Notes under the pieces: generated by a model | Told to the model about the DNA's origin: nothing | The model's database searches: none | The model's input: the letters and a program-made list of their open reading frames with translations, nothing else | Translations under genes and position numbers: made by a program | Source: Stomoxys calcitrans | Taxonomy: Eukaryota > Arthropoda > Insecta > Diptera > Muscidae | Assembly (NCBI RefSeq): GCF_963082655.1 | Contig: NC_081553.1 | Coordinates: 19,703,237-19,767,236 of the forward strand | DNA length: 64,000 bases | Reading direction: 5' to 3' | Shown: piece after piece, positions 1-11,615 of the stretch | Numbering within the stretch: position 1 is the stretch's first letter | Layout of the letters: each line of letters opens with the position of its first letter

Positions 1-709
1 GAAAATTGGAAAAACATTCATTCTTAGTGTTAAAAGCAAAGAAAACAGTTTGTAAGAACACAAATGATTTGAGGTGGAAATAATGAAATTCTTATCATAT
101 GATCTGAGTGTGTTGTTTGAAACCAACTTCAGTGATCTAACCATTATTAATAGTATATGAGCCATTCCATGTCAAAATGGTGGGTGAAACCGCTTCTGAT
201 CCTGACCATCTCATCTGCAGAAAAATAAGTCAACCAAAGCAATACGACGACAACCCTATAACATACTACACTGATCACCTCACCAGTCTTAGATTAAGTA
301 CAATGAAATCTTCAGAATAGCAACAATTGTTACACCATATTTGTCTAGACTTTTACCTATATGCAATACAACAACAAAAATAAGCCTTCACCCTTCGCTC
401 TATCTACCCTTAAGAGGAAAATCGAGCTCAGCCAGATAGCACCGATATTTTAGCTGCCTGACTAGTGACCTAAAGTTTCATTGTGGTTTTTTAAACAGAA
501 AAGATATTCAGACTCCATAACAAAAGTAACCCACTAAAGTCAAGGTGTTATGCGATCAAGTGCCTATTGTAGCAGTAGAGTATTGAGAGTCATTGCTATG
601 TTAAAACGAATATAGGAGCCTTAGGCATTACTATCATACACATCCGTGCTGAAGAGTCGGCGATCTCTTCACTCCTTTCTTCTGTAACTAATAACTCAGT
701 CGTCGGGTT
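1..709. other. No recognised feature (left edge)
   Basis: I see no exon, long open frame or recognised repeat here. Since the kinase gene on the minus strand probably continues leftward, this is most likely intron sequence of that gene. Confidence 0.4.
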
Positions 710-893
710 TAAGCGGTATCTTGCACAAATACTGAGTGCCTATGACGCTCGATATGACAAGGCTAGTTATTGACGCCTTTAAATAATCAATGGCCACCCT
801 GATCCCGAGGCGATCCGCCTCTTACCTACAGGAGCTTGACGAGGATCGCTACCTCCACATGGAAATGTGGCTACAACAACAACAAAATGTTTA
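710..893 (-). repeat. Repeat family X, truncated copy
   Basis: Read on the minus strand this matches the first half of family X, best seen at 48569-48940 and 52721-53120. It has the GTTGTTGTTGTAGCCACAT start, the block for the GATCCTCGTCAAGCTCCTG phrase, and the TTATTTAAAGGCG phrase near 775-785. It lies downstream of the last visible kinase exon and is probably intronic. The family is unclassified and carries no open frame. Confidence 0.75.
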
Positions 894-1787
894 TTTTTGC
901 TTTTAACTTTTTTGGACTTTCATGGCCATGTTTCAAAATGTGTATACGCGCCTATTTCAAATTCTTTCAATTATCTGTCGGAGCCACTTAAAGAATATGT
1001 TAATTAATAAAGTGGTATATAATATATTTATCTGCATATCGTAAGGAGATTATATTCCAAAGTCTCGTAAAAAATCTCTTTGTTATTTCAACAGATTTTA
1101 CTTTTTATTACTATTTTACGAGTGTATGCAGAAATTACAATAAGTGAGGTTAATATTTGGTTAAAGTAGGCTCATTGAACAAAGTTTTTTTTTAACTTTT
1201 AATAGTCTATTAATATTTTGTGAATACGGTTTTTGGTGCAAATGTCTATAAATAGTTTATAAAGTCTTCAAAACTTTTAGTTAGTGTTCTTGTCATTCTG
1301 CATTACTGTAGGGACCTGAAGTTACTGATTAGAGGAAACTCTCGCTAAGGGGGATTTTGTTTCACACACCTCTTACTTAAGATATATTTTCTTTATATCT
1401 GCGACCAACAAAATGGATCTTAGATTTCCTTACCTATCGTGTTTTACATTTCGGGTTCTTCAATATAGGCCCACATTTTCGTATAGTCCTAATATAACCG
1501 CACCACTAAGCTTTAGTTATTTTCAGATTTTGTCCACATTGTCTCACTAGTGTACCAAATTCCTACAATCCCCATCTATTATCAATTAAACAGTAATAAG
1601 TCAGCCACAAAAGAGTTAGCTGCTATGCAAACAAGCGATTCATAACATCTCTACCACTCTTATATAGACACGGAATGATAACGCATATACTATATACATA
1701 CATGTACTGCTTTAAACATGTAAAGAGAGCTGGTTTGGTGGAAGGTTGTTCTATTCTCTATTGAAAATCAAAATGAATCCAACATAC
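894..1787. other. Probable intron sequence, nothing recognised
   Basis: AT-rich sequence between a family X fragment and the last visible kinase exon. The exon ends at a good donor (minus strand, G|GTATGT at 1788/1787), so this is probably the start of the next intron. Confidence 0.4.
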
Positions 1788-4700
1788 CTGGCTGTATAGC
1801 ATTTCCAATGATTGTGCGTGCATTCTTGAGTTTTTGTTCTCGCTCGACCGCTGGTGCAGCAGTACCACCTACAAACTGTTGGGGTGACTCGCTGGTCATT
1901 GCTTCCGGTTTGGCACATAATTGATTGACATCATTCGATGATTCCGATTGAGCTTGTCGTATCAAGGCTATTGAATTTTCCATAGACTTGCGGGCATCCT
2001 CCAAAGAGAATGATGAGACCGAAGCCTTGGAGTCACTGGCTTCAACATTTGACTCCGCCGTCATATCTTCAGAGATGCCAGCAGATTCGGCGTTTTCGGC
2101 AGCCGCAGCAGCTGCCGCAGCAACTTCTTCAAGTGCACGACGTTCTCCAGCGGTGAGCTGTTGACCAGGCGCTGCACCACCTGTGGAAGCCTTACGTTCA
2201 TATTCCTTTTTATAACTGCCCACACTGACTCCGGGTATAACCAATTTCTTGGGTTTGTCGGCAGCCGCACCAACTGCTGCATTCATTTGTTGGAATTTCT
2301 CAGCGGTCTCAAGTATGCGAGACTTTCTACGCTCCGAACTGAATTTGTTGAGGGGAGATTCGTCCTGTAAACTACATTTGCGCACAAAAGGCTTGGTGCC
2401 GGGCGCTTCCGTCGTTGCTGTGGTGCCTGTTGTGGGTTTCGAAGGTTTGACCGAGCTGGTTTCGGGAGATTTGGCACTTTCTTCGGCATCAATTTTGCCG
2501 ATAACATTAACCAAGTCAGCGGTTTTGTGTTTGTTGACAAATTTCTTAATGACTTTGGTGGCACCCTTGGTCTTTTCGGGCACATCCTCGCTGGCATCCA
2601 GTTTTGTGCTGGTCAGTTGTCGCACTAATTCCTTTTCGGGAGAGAAACGTTCCGTCGCCACAGGAGCCGCTGCTGCTGCCACACTAGATGGTGGTTTCTC
2701 TTGTATTAACTGTTCGCACAAGTCACCAATAGCCTGCATGTCCTTGACTGAAAAATTGCGTGAGGCATTCGGTTTAATGTTCGAGGAGTTTGTGGTAACT
2801 GTTTCCTTGTTCCGCGCTTCTTCTATCTCTTCGGTCTCCATGGGAGTAGGTTCCTCCTCAACTATTGTTGATGACTGCTCGGCCATGGCATGTGTACTGC
2901 CCGGTTTCTCTTTCTTTTTGAGGGCCACACCCGTGGCGTTTTCTGTTGATACTGTATTTTCAAGTTTGCGTTTGCTTTGTATTGGACTTTGTGCAGGTGT
3001 AATGGTACGTGTGGGAGAAGGCATGAGCGCTGCCTCACCACCAGCTAGACGTAGGAGAAATAAATGGGGACAGATGAGTTATGATTAAATGTAGGATTAT
3101 TGTGTTTAGTTCACTTAAATGTCAGGTGAGAGACGACATTGCGTACACATTGTGCGGCGGTAGTGACCACGGGGTTTGAGGGAAATGGCAAAAGGAGTGG
3201 ACAAATGGATACAAGGAGGGTTTACGACGAGAGGCATGGGGTTTTGTGGGTGGGGGGCAACGGGGGAGGATTAAAAAAATCACAATAACATCAAATTAAG
3301 AGAATTTTCAAATGTATGTACAAAATTAATGCTACAACATATGTTACAATAGTTTTGAAAAACATTAAATGAAAACAACCAGAAAGGAAAGGCTAACGGC
3401 TCATTTAAAACTTAGTAAAGCAAACAAATTTTTTGTAATTATAAGAAAAATTGATTAGAAATCTTACATCGTTAGTTATACTAAAATGTAAGGAAGAGGA
3501 ACTTCCCCTATTACTTTGGAAGAAAAACACGAAATCATTTTCTAACTTTTTTGCTTGAAATTTATGTCATACTTGTTTCGAGTTTATGATTGAAAGTAAC
3601 ATAAAACTTAATTTTAGACGGATGATTCCAAAAGAGGAAATATTCTAGATGAAAATTCACTATAAGTCCCAACATAAATTATTTGGTTACAATAAATTTT
3701 AAGAAAATTGCAACATAAATTTGTATATTCTAAATGTAAATGGTTTGCATTTTTTTTAAAAAGTTTTTGTGCTTCACAGTTTTATTAACAAATGCTAACA
3801 AACACACAGACATAACTACGGGTCCAGTTCCTTTCCTTCTGGTCAAAAAAATTTTACCAACAAATATACAAATCTACAAACTCGCTATACCACCAAAGTG
3901 GCATAGGATCTACAAACAAACATCTAAACTCGATAAATAACTTACCAGCTACCATATCCAGAATTCTCCTTTCGGCTTCTGTTGTTGTATTGGCTGGTCC
4001 AATTTCACGTATCGAACCCACCGAATGACTACGCGGTATAGCTCCTGCCCCTTTACCAGCTGCACCGGCGGCATCAGCTGAAGGCACTACCAACTGATCT
4101 GCTGTTATGGCAGCTGGTGTAAGCGAAAGTAAAACATCCAATCGCACCGGTGTTTGATTGGCCAAATCTTCCGCCAGTTCTAGACAGGAAACATTGTCGT
4201 TTTCATTCACCCACCAGTGGGAGCAGATTTGTTCGATTGTGGCACGTTTGCGGGGACACACTGTTAACATCTCACGAATTAAGGAGGAAGCTCGCGAGGG
4301 CTGTTTTGGTTCGTAATAATCGCCTTGGCTAATTTGTTTCACCAGTCTTTTGAAATTTGAACCATCGAAAGGCATAGAACCATAGACTAGAGTATAGAGG
4401 AGGACACCAAGAGACCAACAATCAACTTCGGGCCCATGATAGGGATTTCCTTCAACGATTTCTGGCGAGGCGTATAAAGGAGAACCACAAAATGTGGCCA
4501 GCAATCGTTGATCATCGAATACATTTGAAAGACCAAAATCGGCTATCTGTGGAACAAAGCAAAAAAAAAGAATTAATAGAAAAAAAAGCTTGTTCTATTT
4601 AATGTTATAAAGCTTACCTTAGCATTGCCATGTTCATCCAGCAGAATATTTTCCAATTTTAAATCTCTATGGCAAATTTTATGCTTGTGACAATAGTAGA

Positions 4701-7700
4701 CAGCTGTGGCCACTTGGCGAAATATTCGACGTGCTTCTTCCTCGTTTAGCACCTTGCGATCCGACAAATAGTCGTATAGTTCACCGCCAGCGGCGAATTC
4801 CATAACTAAGACCATTTTTTCACGATTTTCAAATACTAGAATAGTAAACAAAAACAACAATTAGTTGGTGGACTATTATAAGGAAAATTTATTAATTAAA
4901 AATTATATAATACTCCCAAAATATGACTATAACATGCTTTTCAAGTTTCTGACTCTCCCCTTATCCCATCTATTAGGTAATGGGGCTTATGGACTATTTG
5001 TTACCCCAATAGAAAACAGATTTGAAAAGTTGAAAAAGTAGAATAAAATTCAGACCACTAGGGGACCATGGAATAAATCAGTTTATTTTGGGGCTGTATT
5101 TATTGAACAGTGCAGACATGCACTGTATTTGGCGTCGCGTACAAATAATTACCTTAAAGTACCTTTTCCTTAAAGGAAGTGTAATTTTAGTACTCTTTCC
5201 TTAATGAAAGAAAAGTCGTGTACTCTTTCCTTAATGAAAGAGAAGCTTTGATACTGTTTCCTTAAGTAAAGGGTAGATTTAGTACTCTCTCCTTAGGGAA
5301 AGGCTAGTTTTAATAATCTTTCCTTGGGAAAAGGGAAGTTTTTATAAACTTTCCCTAGGAAAAGGGTAGCTTTAATACTGTTTCTTTAGGAAAATGGTAG
5401 GCTTAATAAACCTACCTTAGGGAAAGAGTAGTTTTGGTACGCTTTCCTTTGGGAACGGGTAGTTTTAATACTCTTTCCTTAGGGAAAGGGTAGTTTTAAT
5501 ACTCTTTCCTTAGGGAAAGGCTAATTTTAATATTTTTTACTTGGGTAAGGGGTTATTTTAATACTCTTTCCTTAGTGTAAGGGTAGTTTTAACATTCTTT
5601 CCTTATGGAAAGAAAAGTTTTAAAAATCTTTCTTTATGGAAAGAGTAGTTTTATTACTCTTTTCTTAGAGAAAGGGTACTTTTAATATTCTTTCCTTAGC
5701 CAAAGGGTAGTTTTTGCACTCTTTCCTTAGGGAAGAGTAGTTTTCATACTCGTTCCTTAGGGAAAGGGTAGTTTTAATACTCTTTCCTTAGAGAAAGGGT
5801 AGTTTTATTTCCTTAGGGAAAGGGAAGTTTCCATACTCGTTCCTTAGGGAAAGGGTAGTTTTAACATTCTTTCCTTACGGCAAGAGTAGTTTAAGAACTC
5901 CTTCGTCAGGGAAAGGGTAGTTTCAATACTCTTTCCTAAGGGAAATGGTAGTTTTAGTACACTTTCCTTAGGGAAAAGGTAGTTTGAATACTTTTTCATT
6001 AGGAAAGGCTAGTTTTAATATTCTTTCCTTGGGGAAAGGGTAGTTTTAATACTCTTTCCTTAGGGTAAGGGTAGTTTTAATACTTTTTCCTTAGGGAAAG
6101 GGTAGTTTTAATACTCTCTTCTTAGAGAAAGGGTACTTTTAATACTCTTTCCTTAGCGAAAGGGTAGTTTTTGTACTCTTTCCTTAGGAAAGAGTGGTTT
6201 ATCTTTCTTTCCTTACGAAAAGGGTAGCTCTAATACTCTTTCCTTGGGAAAAGGGTAGTTTTCATACTCCTTCCTTACGAAAGGGTAGTTTTAACATTCT
6301 TTTTTAAAGGAAAGTGTAGTTTTAGAACTCTTTCCTCAGGGAAAGGGTAGTTTTAGAACTCTTTCCTAAGGGAAACGATAGTTTTAATACTCTTTCCTGA
6401 GGAAAAAGGTAGTTGAATACTCTTTCCTTAAGGAAAAGCTAATTTTAATATTCTTTCCTTCGGGAAAGGGTAGTTTTAACATTCTTTCCTTACGGAAAGT
6501 GTAGTTTTAGAACTCTTTCCTCAGGGAAAGGGTAGTTTTAATACTCTTTCCTAAGGGAAACGGTAGTTTTAATACTCTTTCTTAAGGGAAAGGGTAGTTT
6601 AATACTTTTTCCTTAGGGAAAGGCTAGTTTTAATATTCTTTCCTTGGGGAAAGGGTAGTTTTAATACTCTTTCCTTAGGGTAAGGGTAGTTTTAACATTC
6701 TTTCTTTACGGAAGGAGTAGTTTTAACAATCTTTCCTTACGGAAAGAGTAGTTTTATTAGGGAAAGGGTAGTCTTAATACTCTCTCCTTAGTAGTTTTAA
6801 TACTCTTTACTTAGGAGTTTTAATACTCTTTCCTTAAGAAAAGGGTAGTTTTAATAATCTCTCCATGGGGAAATGGTAGTTTTAATACTCTTTCCTAAGG
6901 GAAAGGGTAGTTTTAAAATCTTTCCTCAGGAAAAGGGTAGTTTTCATACTCGTTCCTTAGGGAAAGGGTAGTTTTAACATTCGTTGCTTACGAAAAAGAG
7001 TAGTTTTATAACTCTGTCCTCAGGATAAAGGATAGTTTTAATACTCTCTCCTAAGGGAAAGGTTGGTTTTAATACTCTTTCCTTAAGGAAAGGGTAGTTC
7101 TCATACTCTTTCCTTAGAGAAAGGATAGTTCTTATACTCTCTACTTAGGGAAAGCCTAGTTTTAACATTATTTCCTTAGGAAAAGGAAACTACTCGTTAA
7201 AGTGAAGTTTTAATACTCTTTCCCTAAGGAGAGGGTAGTTTAAATACTCCTTCCTTAAAGAGAGGGTAGTTTTATAACTTTTTTTTATTTTAGGATTTTC
7301 TACTCTAAGAAAAAGATAGTTTTATTACTCTAAATTTAGTACTCTTCTCTCGTCATAGGCTAGTTTAGTACTATTAGAGAAAGGGTAGTTTTAGCACTCT
7401 TTGGAAAATAGTAGGTTTAGTAATTTTTGAAAAAGGGGAGTTTAAATATTTTTTGGCAAAAAGTATTTAAAAGTACTCTTTGCGAAAGGGTAGATTTAGT
7501 ATTCTTTGCGAAAGGGTAGTTTTAGAATTTTTTGCAAAAGAGTGGTTTTAGTCCTCTTTGTGAAAGGGTAGTGATAGTACTCATGACCATGAGAAAGGGT
7601 AGTTTTAGCACTTCTTAACTTGGGAAAGGCTGGATTCAGTATTCCATCCCGTTAGTACTCCTTGGCGTGGGAAAAGATAGTTTTAGTACTCCCCACCGTG

Positions 7701-8701
7701 AGAAAAGTGTAGTTTTAGTACTCCTTACTGTGGTAAAATGCAGTTTTAGTACTCCTTACCTTGGGAAAGGGTTCGTTTAGCGTAGTTGTTCAAGGTCTTA
7801 AACTACCTCATTTAATTCTCTAGAATTATTTTCGTATAATTTATAAAGTCCATTCTATGTTTTTTGATTCTATTCCTACTAATATAAAAAATTGGCCTAA
7901 ATTCGTTTTAATCCAAACCCTAGTCTTTTCTAAATTACTACTTAATTTTCCACCAACATTCCATTAAGGAACAGGGTACACTTCTCTCGCATTAATGAGT
8001 GCTGTCCGATTAAAGTTTAAGCTCAATAATAAGGGGTCTCCTTTTTTATGACGAAGCCGAACGCCGTGCCACATAGCAACACCACTTAGTAGAGAAGTTG
8101 TAACATGGCAGCATACCTCACAAATGTTGCCAGCATTAGTAAGGGGATACCACCGCTGAAAATTTTTCTGATGTTCACGACGTGGTTTGAACCCAGGCGG
8201 TCGGTGGCTTCCAAACCCCAGTTTTTAGTTTTTTAATTACTGTTGCTAGATGACTTACCTTCATAGATGTGTATTATATTAGGATGCTGTACAGAGCTCA
8301 TAATCTGTACTTCTCTTCGTATTCTCACTAAATCAGATTCAGCTTCTATTTTGCATTTTTTAATGGTTTTTATAGCAACCTCTTGTCCAGTCTCTTTGTT
8401 AATACCCAATTGTACCTTACCATAGGTACCCTGTCCTAATTTCTTAATAATATCGAATCTGTAAAAAAGAAAAAGAAGAAGCAAAGGAAAACATTAAATC
8501 AAATAATGCCTGTAATAAATAAAGAGATACGTCACTTTCTTGGAACACTCACCTTTGTCTCAATTTCTTTCTGTGATTATTCATCTTTACATCGCCCGTA
8601 TTGGCAATGCCACTCATAATATTGTCAATTTTATCTTGTGGAATACCCGATGGATGGGCGACACTATTAGTGCCGCCAGTGTCTTGATTGCCTATAACCA
8701 T
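1788..8701 (-). CDS. NUAK-family AMPK-related Ser/Thr kinase, C-terminal end missing
   Basis: Five exons join in frame: 8701-8553, 8458-8259, 4835-4618, 4546-3946 and 3044-1788, giving 808 complete codons. Every junction is GT-AG with matching phase. The kinase domain starts near residue 51 and has a glycine loop LGQGTYGKV, beta-3 Lys80 in [12 protein letters not shown] (Asp174) and IADFGL (Asp192). The activation loop [14 protein letters not shown] puts Thr207 where LKB1 phosphorylates AMPK-related kinases. It ends near WWVNENDN. The rest (exon 5) is low-complexity, Ser/Ala/Glu-rich, with a basic [13 protein letters not shown] patch. From family knowledge, NUAK kinases act under LKB1 on myosin phosphatase, adhesion and stress or protein-quality pathways. 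The closest fly gene is Nuak (from memory). The start ATG at 8701 has an in-frame TAG 15 bases upstream and a possible 5' UTR acceptor at 8722. The last visible exon ends at a phase-1 donor; if it is not used, the frame stops at 1768. Confidence 0.9.
3045..3945 (-). other. Kinase intron 4 (901 bp)
   Basis: Bounded on the minus strand by donor G|GTAAGT at 3946/3945 and acceptor TCTAG at 3045. The interior is AT-rich with a G-rich patch near 3230-3270 on the plus strand. I see no repeat family or other gene in it. Confidence 0.8.
5150..7775. repeat. Minisatellite of about 31-bp units, roughly 85 copies
   Basis: A tandem array with consensus core CTTTCCTTAGGGAAAG followed by GGTAGTTTTAATA, about 31 bp per unit. 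Units in the middle (about 5450-7100) are very similar. Both flanks are more degenerate, and right of about 7260 the units shorten to about 26-30 bp with cores such as CTTTGCGAAAG. The core is an inverted repeat (CTTTCC / GGAAAG) with a 4-base loop, so each unit can form a small hairpin on either strand. The array lies wholly within intron 2 of the kinase gene. Confidence 0.95.
7958..8222 (-). repeat. tRNA-derived SINE, 5' truncated
   Basis: On the minus strand a B-box-like GGGTTCAAACC (near 8188-8198) is followed by a body with TGGCAACATTTGTGAGGTA and ends with CTGTTCCTTAATGGAATGTT. The same body and tail occur at 54366-54620, and part of the body at 41040-41190, so this is one SINE family. 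Its 5' end lies about 37 bases inside the intron from the kinase exon 2 donor. The A box is not seen. Confidence 0.7.
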
Positions 8702-8759
8702 TTTTGTGCCTTTAGCCTAATGCTGAAACTAGAAAAAAATAAAAAAAAATTAATTAGTA

Positions 8760-8984
8760 AGGAAGTATAAATTGAATGAAAATATAGTTAATGTTTCGTA
8801 TTATAAGAAAAAGTCAACAACAGCTAAAACTGTTATAAAATTTATATGGAATTTTCTGTGGAGTAATTAATTCGTAATTAACATTTTATAGATTTCAAAA
8901 AGATCGGTCGAATATTGCAGCTACAAATCTAAATACTAAATTTCATGAAGATCGGCCGAAAATTGTGGCTACGACGCACAGGTG
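8760..8984. other. Upstream of kinase exon 1, nothing recognised
   Basis: AT-rich sequence immediately upstream of the first coding exon on the minus strand. Because a good acceptor sits just before the ATG (8722), this is more likely an intron between a 5' untranslated exon and the coding start than a promoter. Confidence 0.35.
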
Positions 8985-9440
8985 TTAGAGAGTTCGTGTG
9001 CAAAATTTCACAAGTCTAGGTGGTCCAGGCGCCTCTTGGCAGGCCCCTAAAGTTGGTCACCGCAGTACTCCGAAAAATATGTGGTGGCTGCTAAATCTTC
9101 ATTTGTGGTTCAATTTTCAAAATTTTTTGCTGGATACAAAATAGTGCGCTTCAGATATACAATATCTCCACCGGTTTTGGAGATATTCAACTCTTAATTT
9201 TTGTTGTTGCAATTTTGACCGAGATCTGCTTTGTTTTTTGCAATTTACGAAGGCATTTGTGGTTCGATTTTAATTTTTATGCATGATTTGGATTTGTGTC
9301 AAAATTTACAACTTTGCCGCAACAACGGTCAATACCTATTTCTTCAGTTAAAAGTTATACAGTTTGGAATCATTATACTTATTGGTAAAAAAAAGTACTT
9401 TCCTTGATTAGTCTTTATTGAAAAAACTTGCTTAAATACC
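8985..9440 (+). repeat. Dispersed repeat E, copy 1
   Basis: Matches the minus strand of 33480-33935 over several blocks. Shared phrases include GAAGGCATTTGTGGTTC, GATCTGCTT next to TTTTGCAATTT, and GGCAGGCCCCT. No open frame runs through it and I do not recognise the family. Confidence 0.6.
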
Positions 9441-10079
9441 TTAATTTTTTCTTTTTTGTTTGTGAAGAGGATGTATAGTAGATGCTTTTTAAGACAAATA
9501 TTAACAAGATATGTCCACTTAAACGGGTGCTATATGTACTTCAAAATAGGCAACTTTTTATTAAAAAATTGGAAAAACCTCTCGTGTACAAAGTTTCCAA
9601 AGGGCAGATTTAACAATTGGGCACATCTTTTTTTTTACTCCATATATCCTCTTAACCTGTGCAAAAAACATTTTGCAACTTCCAATATTTGAAGCCTCCA
9701 CAGCAAATTTACTAAAAAAAAATTCAGATTTTGAAACCATCTTTGTCCGAAAGGAGTATTTTGGGGATTTTTGTTAAAAAAAAATCGGGCAGATTTTATT
9801 TTTAGTTTTTAAGGACACATTTTTCTGCAAAATTAAAAAAAAAATTGAATTTTCGTTTTCACAAAAATTAAGTTTTTACCATATTTTTGATTTTACAAAA
9901 ATTTCTCATGAAAATCCTAGTTTTTCATGTTATCATACACTTTTTGTAGCGCCAAAATCGCTTCCCAATGTGCACACAACTATGATTTTATCACATATCC
10001 TGTAGTGTGTAATTGTGCAGAACATTTGAATAAAACTCAAAAGGTTGGTTTTTCCTCTAATTTGTGAATTGCAATATCA
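9441..10079. other. AT-rich sequence, nothing recognised
   Basis: Long A and T runs and no recognised element. The short open frame near 9456-9692 has no family features and is regarded as chance. Confidence 0.4.
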
Positions 10080-10440
10080 AAATACTGACTGATGCCAAAT
10101 TTGGCCCAAGTATATGGAGGATGGAACTGTTAGGGTGGGATTTGGAGAGGGTTTTAAAGGGTATTAACGTACTTCACATACAAATTTTTAGCCAATTGGG
10201 GTAAAAAATCAAGAATTCAAATCGAAGGATCACTTTATATGGGAGCTATTTCCATATCTGAACCGATATGGCACAATTGCAATCCGCAACGACATACATA
10301 CATACATCAATTAGAAGTATTTGTGCAAAACTTCAAGCGGGTAGCTTTATTCGTTGGACCGTTATCGTAATTTCGACAAATGGACGTACGGACGCATCAA
10401 AAATACCCGTATATATGTATGTGCTTTACTAGCTTGCCCG
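10080..10440 (+). repeat. Fragment of the A-type internally repeated element
   Basis: Carries the phrases TATATGGGAGCTATTTCC, ACCGATATGGCAC and CTTCAAGCGGGTAGCTTTA, shared with the larger elements at 13240-14505 and 39575-40130. It is followed by a CTAGCTTGCCCGCTGCG phrase that looks like the edge of another element. Confidence 0.55.
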
Positions 10441-10529
10441 CTGCGCTTCGCTACACCTTAAAATGTCCTTTTTAAAATAAATTGTTCTTTAAGCAATTTA
10501 CGCTGGTTCTCAGTTGATCAAATTCCTCT

Positions 10530-10930
10530 CAGATAGTGCTGGCAAAAAATTGATCACGCTATCGAAATTTTATTTTTTATCTATCGGCAAAGTTAAATTT
10601 TTTGCACAATTGAACAAATGTAAGCGATACGACCCTGAATTTATTCCATAAGATGCATTGCACCTGTATAGGGCGCAATTTATCCGATTGGTCTAAAATT
10701 TTGTACAATGTGTTCTCACATGACTTCCAACAGACTTTATTAAATTTTGTTTTATTCGGTCAGTTCATTGATATTGCTTCTATATAAATCAATCTCCTGG
10801 TTTTTACTTCTCATTTTCGCTTGATATATAGCTGATGGGAAACTAACGACAGTATCGATACATTATTAGAATATCGATATATTATTAGAAATATCGCTTG
10901 TTGCGATTATCGATGGTTTGCTAGCTCCAT
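10530..10930 (+). repeat. ATCGAT-rich dispersed repeat, copy 1
   Basis: Homologous to 45050-45430 in the same orientation. Both have TATAGAGGGCGCAATTT-like blocks, the ATTGATATTGCTTCTATA phrase, and end in a cluster of TATCGATA-like motifs with GTTGCGATTATCGA. No coding potential. Confidence 0.75.
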
Positions 10931-11360
10931 TCTCAAATCCCCGTTGACAATGGTATTTGGTTTAATTCATATTCATAAAATAATCTCCTTTTGGGCACTA
11001 AAACCAATAACAGATTGCTTTAAAAAACCATACCTTTTTGGTAATACATCTATTACCAAACGGTACTTCATTCTACTTTTATCCACACCAAGCGGTATTG
11101 ATTTGGAAATATCGTATGTTGCGATTGTCAATAGTTTGCTAGCCCTATTCTTAAATTCACGTTGTCAATGGTATTTGGTTTAATTCATATTCATAAAATA
11201 ATCTCATTTTGGCACTAAAACTAATAACAGATTGCTATAAAAAATCATACGTTTTTGGTAATACATCTAATACCAAACGGTACTTCTACTTTTCTACGTT
11301 CTACTTTTTAACCACACCAAGCGGTATTGATTTGGTATCATACGTGGTGAGTAAAGTAGA
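10905..11360 (+). repeat. Tandem duplication, two units of about 220-230 bp
   Basis: The block from GTTTGCTAGC through TTTGGTTTAATTCATATTC, AATAACAGATTGCT and CCAAGCGGTATTGATTTGG occurs twice in a row (first from about 10917, second from about 11134). The copies differ by substitutions and a small insertion, so this is an old local duplication starting at the edge of the ATCGAT-rich repeat. Confidence 0.85.
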
Positions 11361-11478
11361 AAGAGAGGACAAATTTTGGATCTTCAAACGCGGCTCTATA
11401 AGCCCAATAACACACTTTTGTCTAACTTTTAAAGTGTTATGCAATTCTTTAAAGGAAAGCTGTGATCTAAATGGTAAA

Positions 11479-11615
11479 GGTGCCCCGGTAGCCGAGTTAG
11501 CAGCGTGCTTGGATTGCAACTGCGGGTTTCGTGGGTTCGATTCCCACTAGAGTCTGTCGCTACTGTGGTATCACAATGGACTATATTGGGACAATGGACA
11601 AATTGTCTAACCTAA
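11479..11615 (+). repeat. tRNA-derived SINE (GTCGCTACTGTGG type)
   Basis: A tRNA-like head has an A box TAGCCGAGTTAGCAGCG and a B box GGGTTCGATTCCC, followed by GTCGCTACTGTGGT and CACAATGGAC. A second copy on the minus strand lies at 51581-51747. The head is not a clean tRNA fold and the body follows it directly, so this is a retroposon and not a tRNA gene. Confidence 0.85.

Larger units (their letters stand above)
4836..8258 (-). other. Kinase intron 2 (3.4 kb), mostly repeat
   Basis: Bounded by donor AAG|GTAAGT at 8259/8258 and acceptor TTCTAG ending at 4836. About three quarters is a minisatellite (5150-7775) and a SINE lies just inside the donor side (7958-8222). The other introns of the gene are short (71 and 94 bp) or 0.9 kb, so the repeats account for the size difference. 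Confidence 0.85.

Noticed and set aside
2249..3088. 279-codon plus-strand frame opposite the kinase exon
   Set aside because: It is a shadow of the well-supported minus-strand exon, with Ser/Ala-rich composition and no independent motif.
5150..7775. CRISPR-like interpretation of the regularly spaced palindromes
   Set aside because: Units are contiguous with no unique spacers and lie in a eukaryotic intron; it is a minisatellite.
11479..11552. Possible functional tRNA gene
   Set aside because: A and B boxes are good, but stems do not pair convincingly and a SINE body follows, matched by the copy at 51581-51747.
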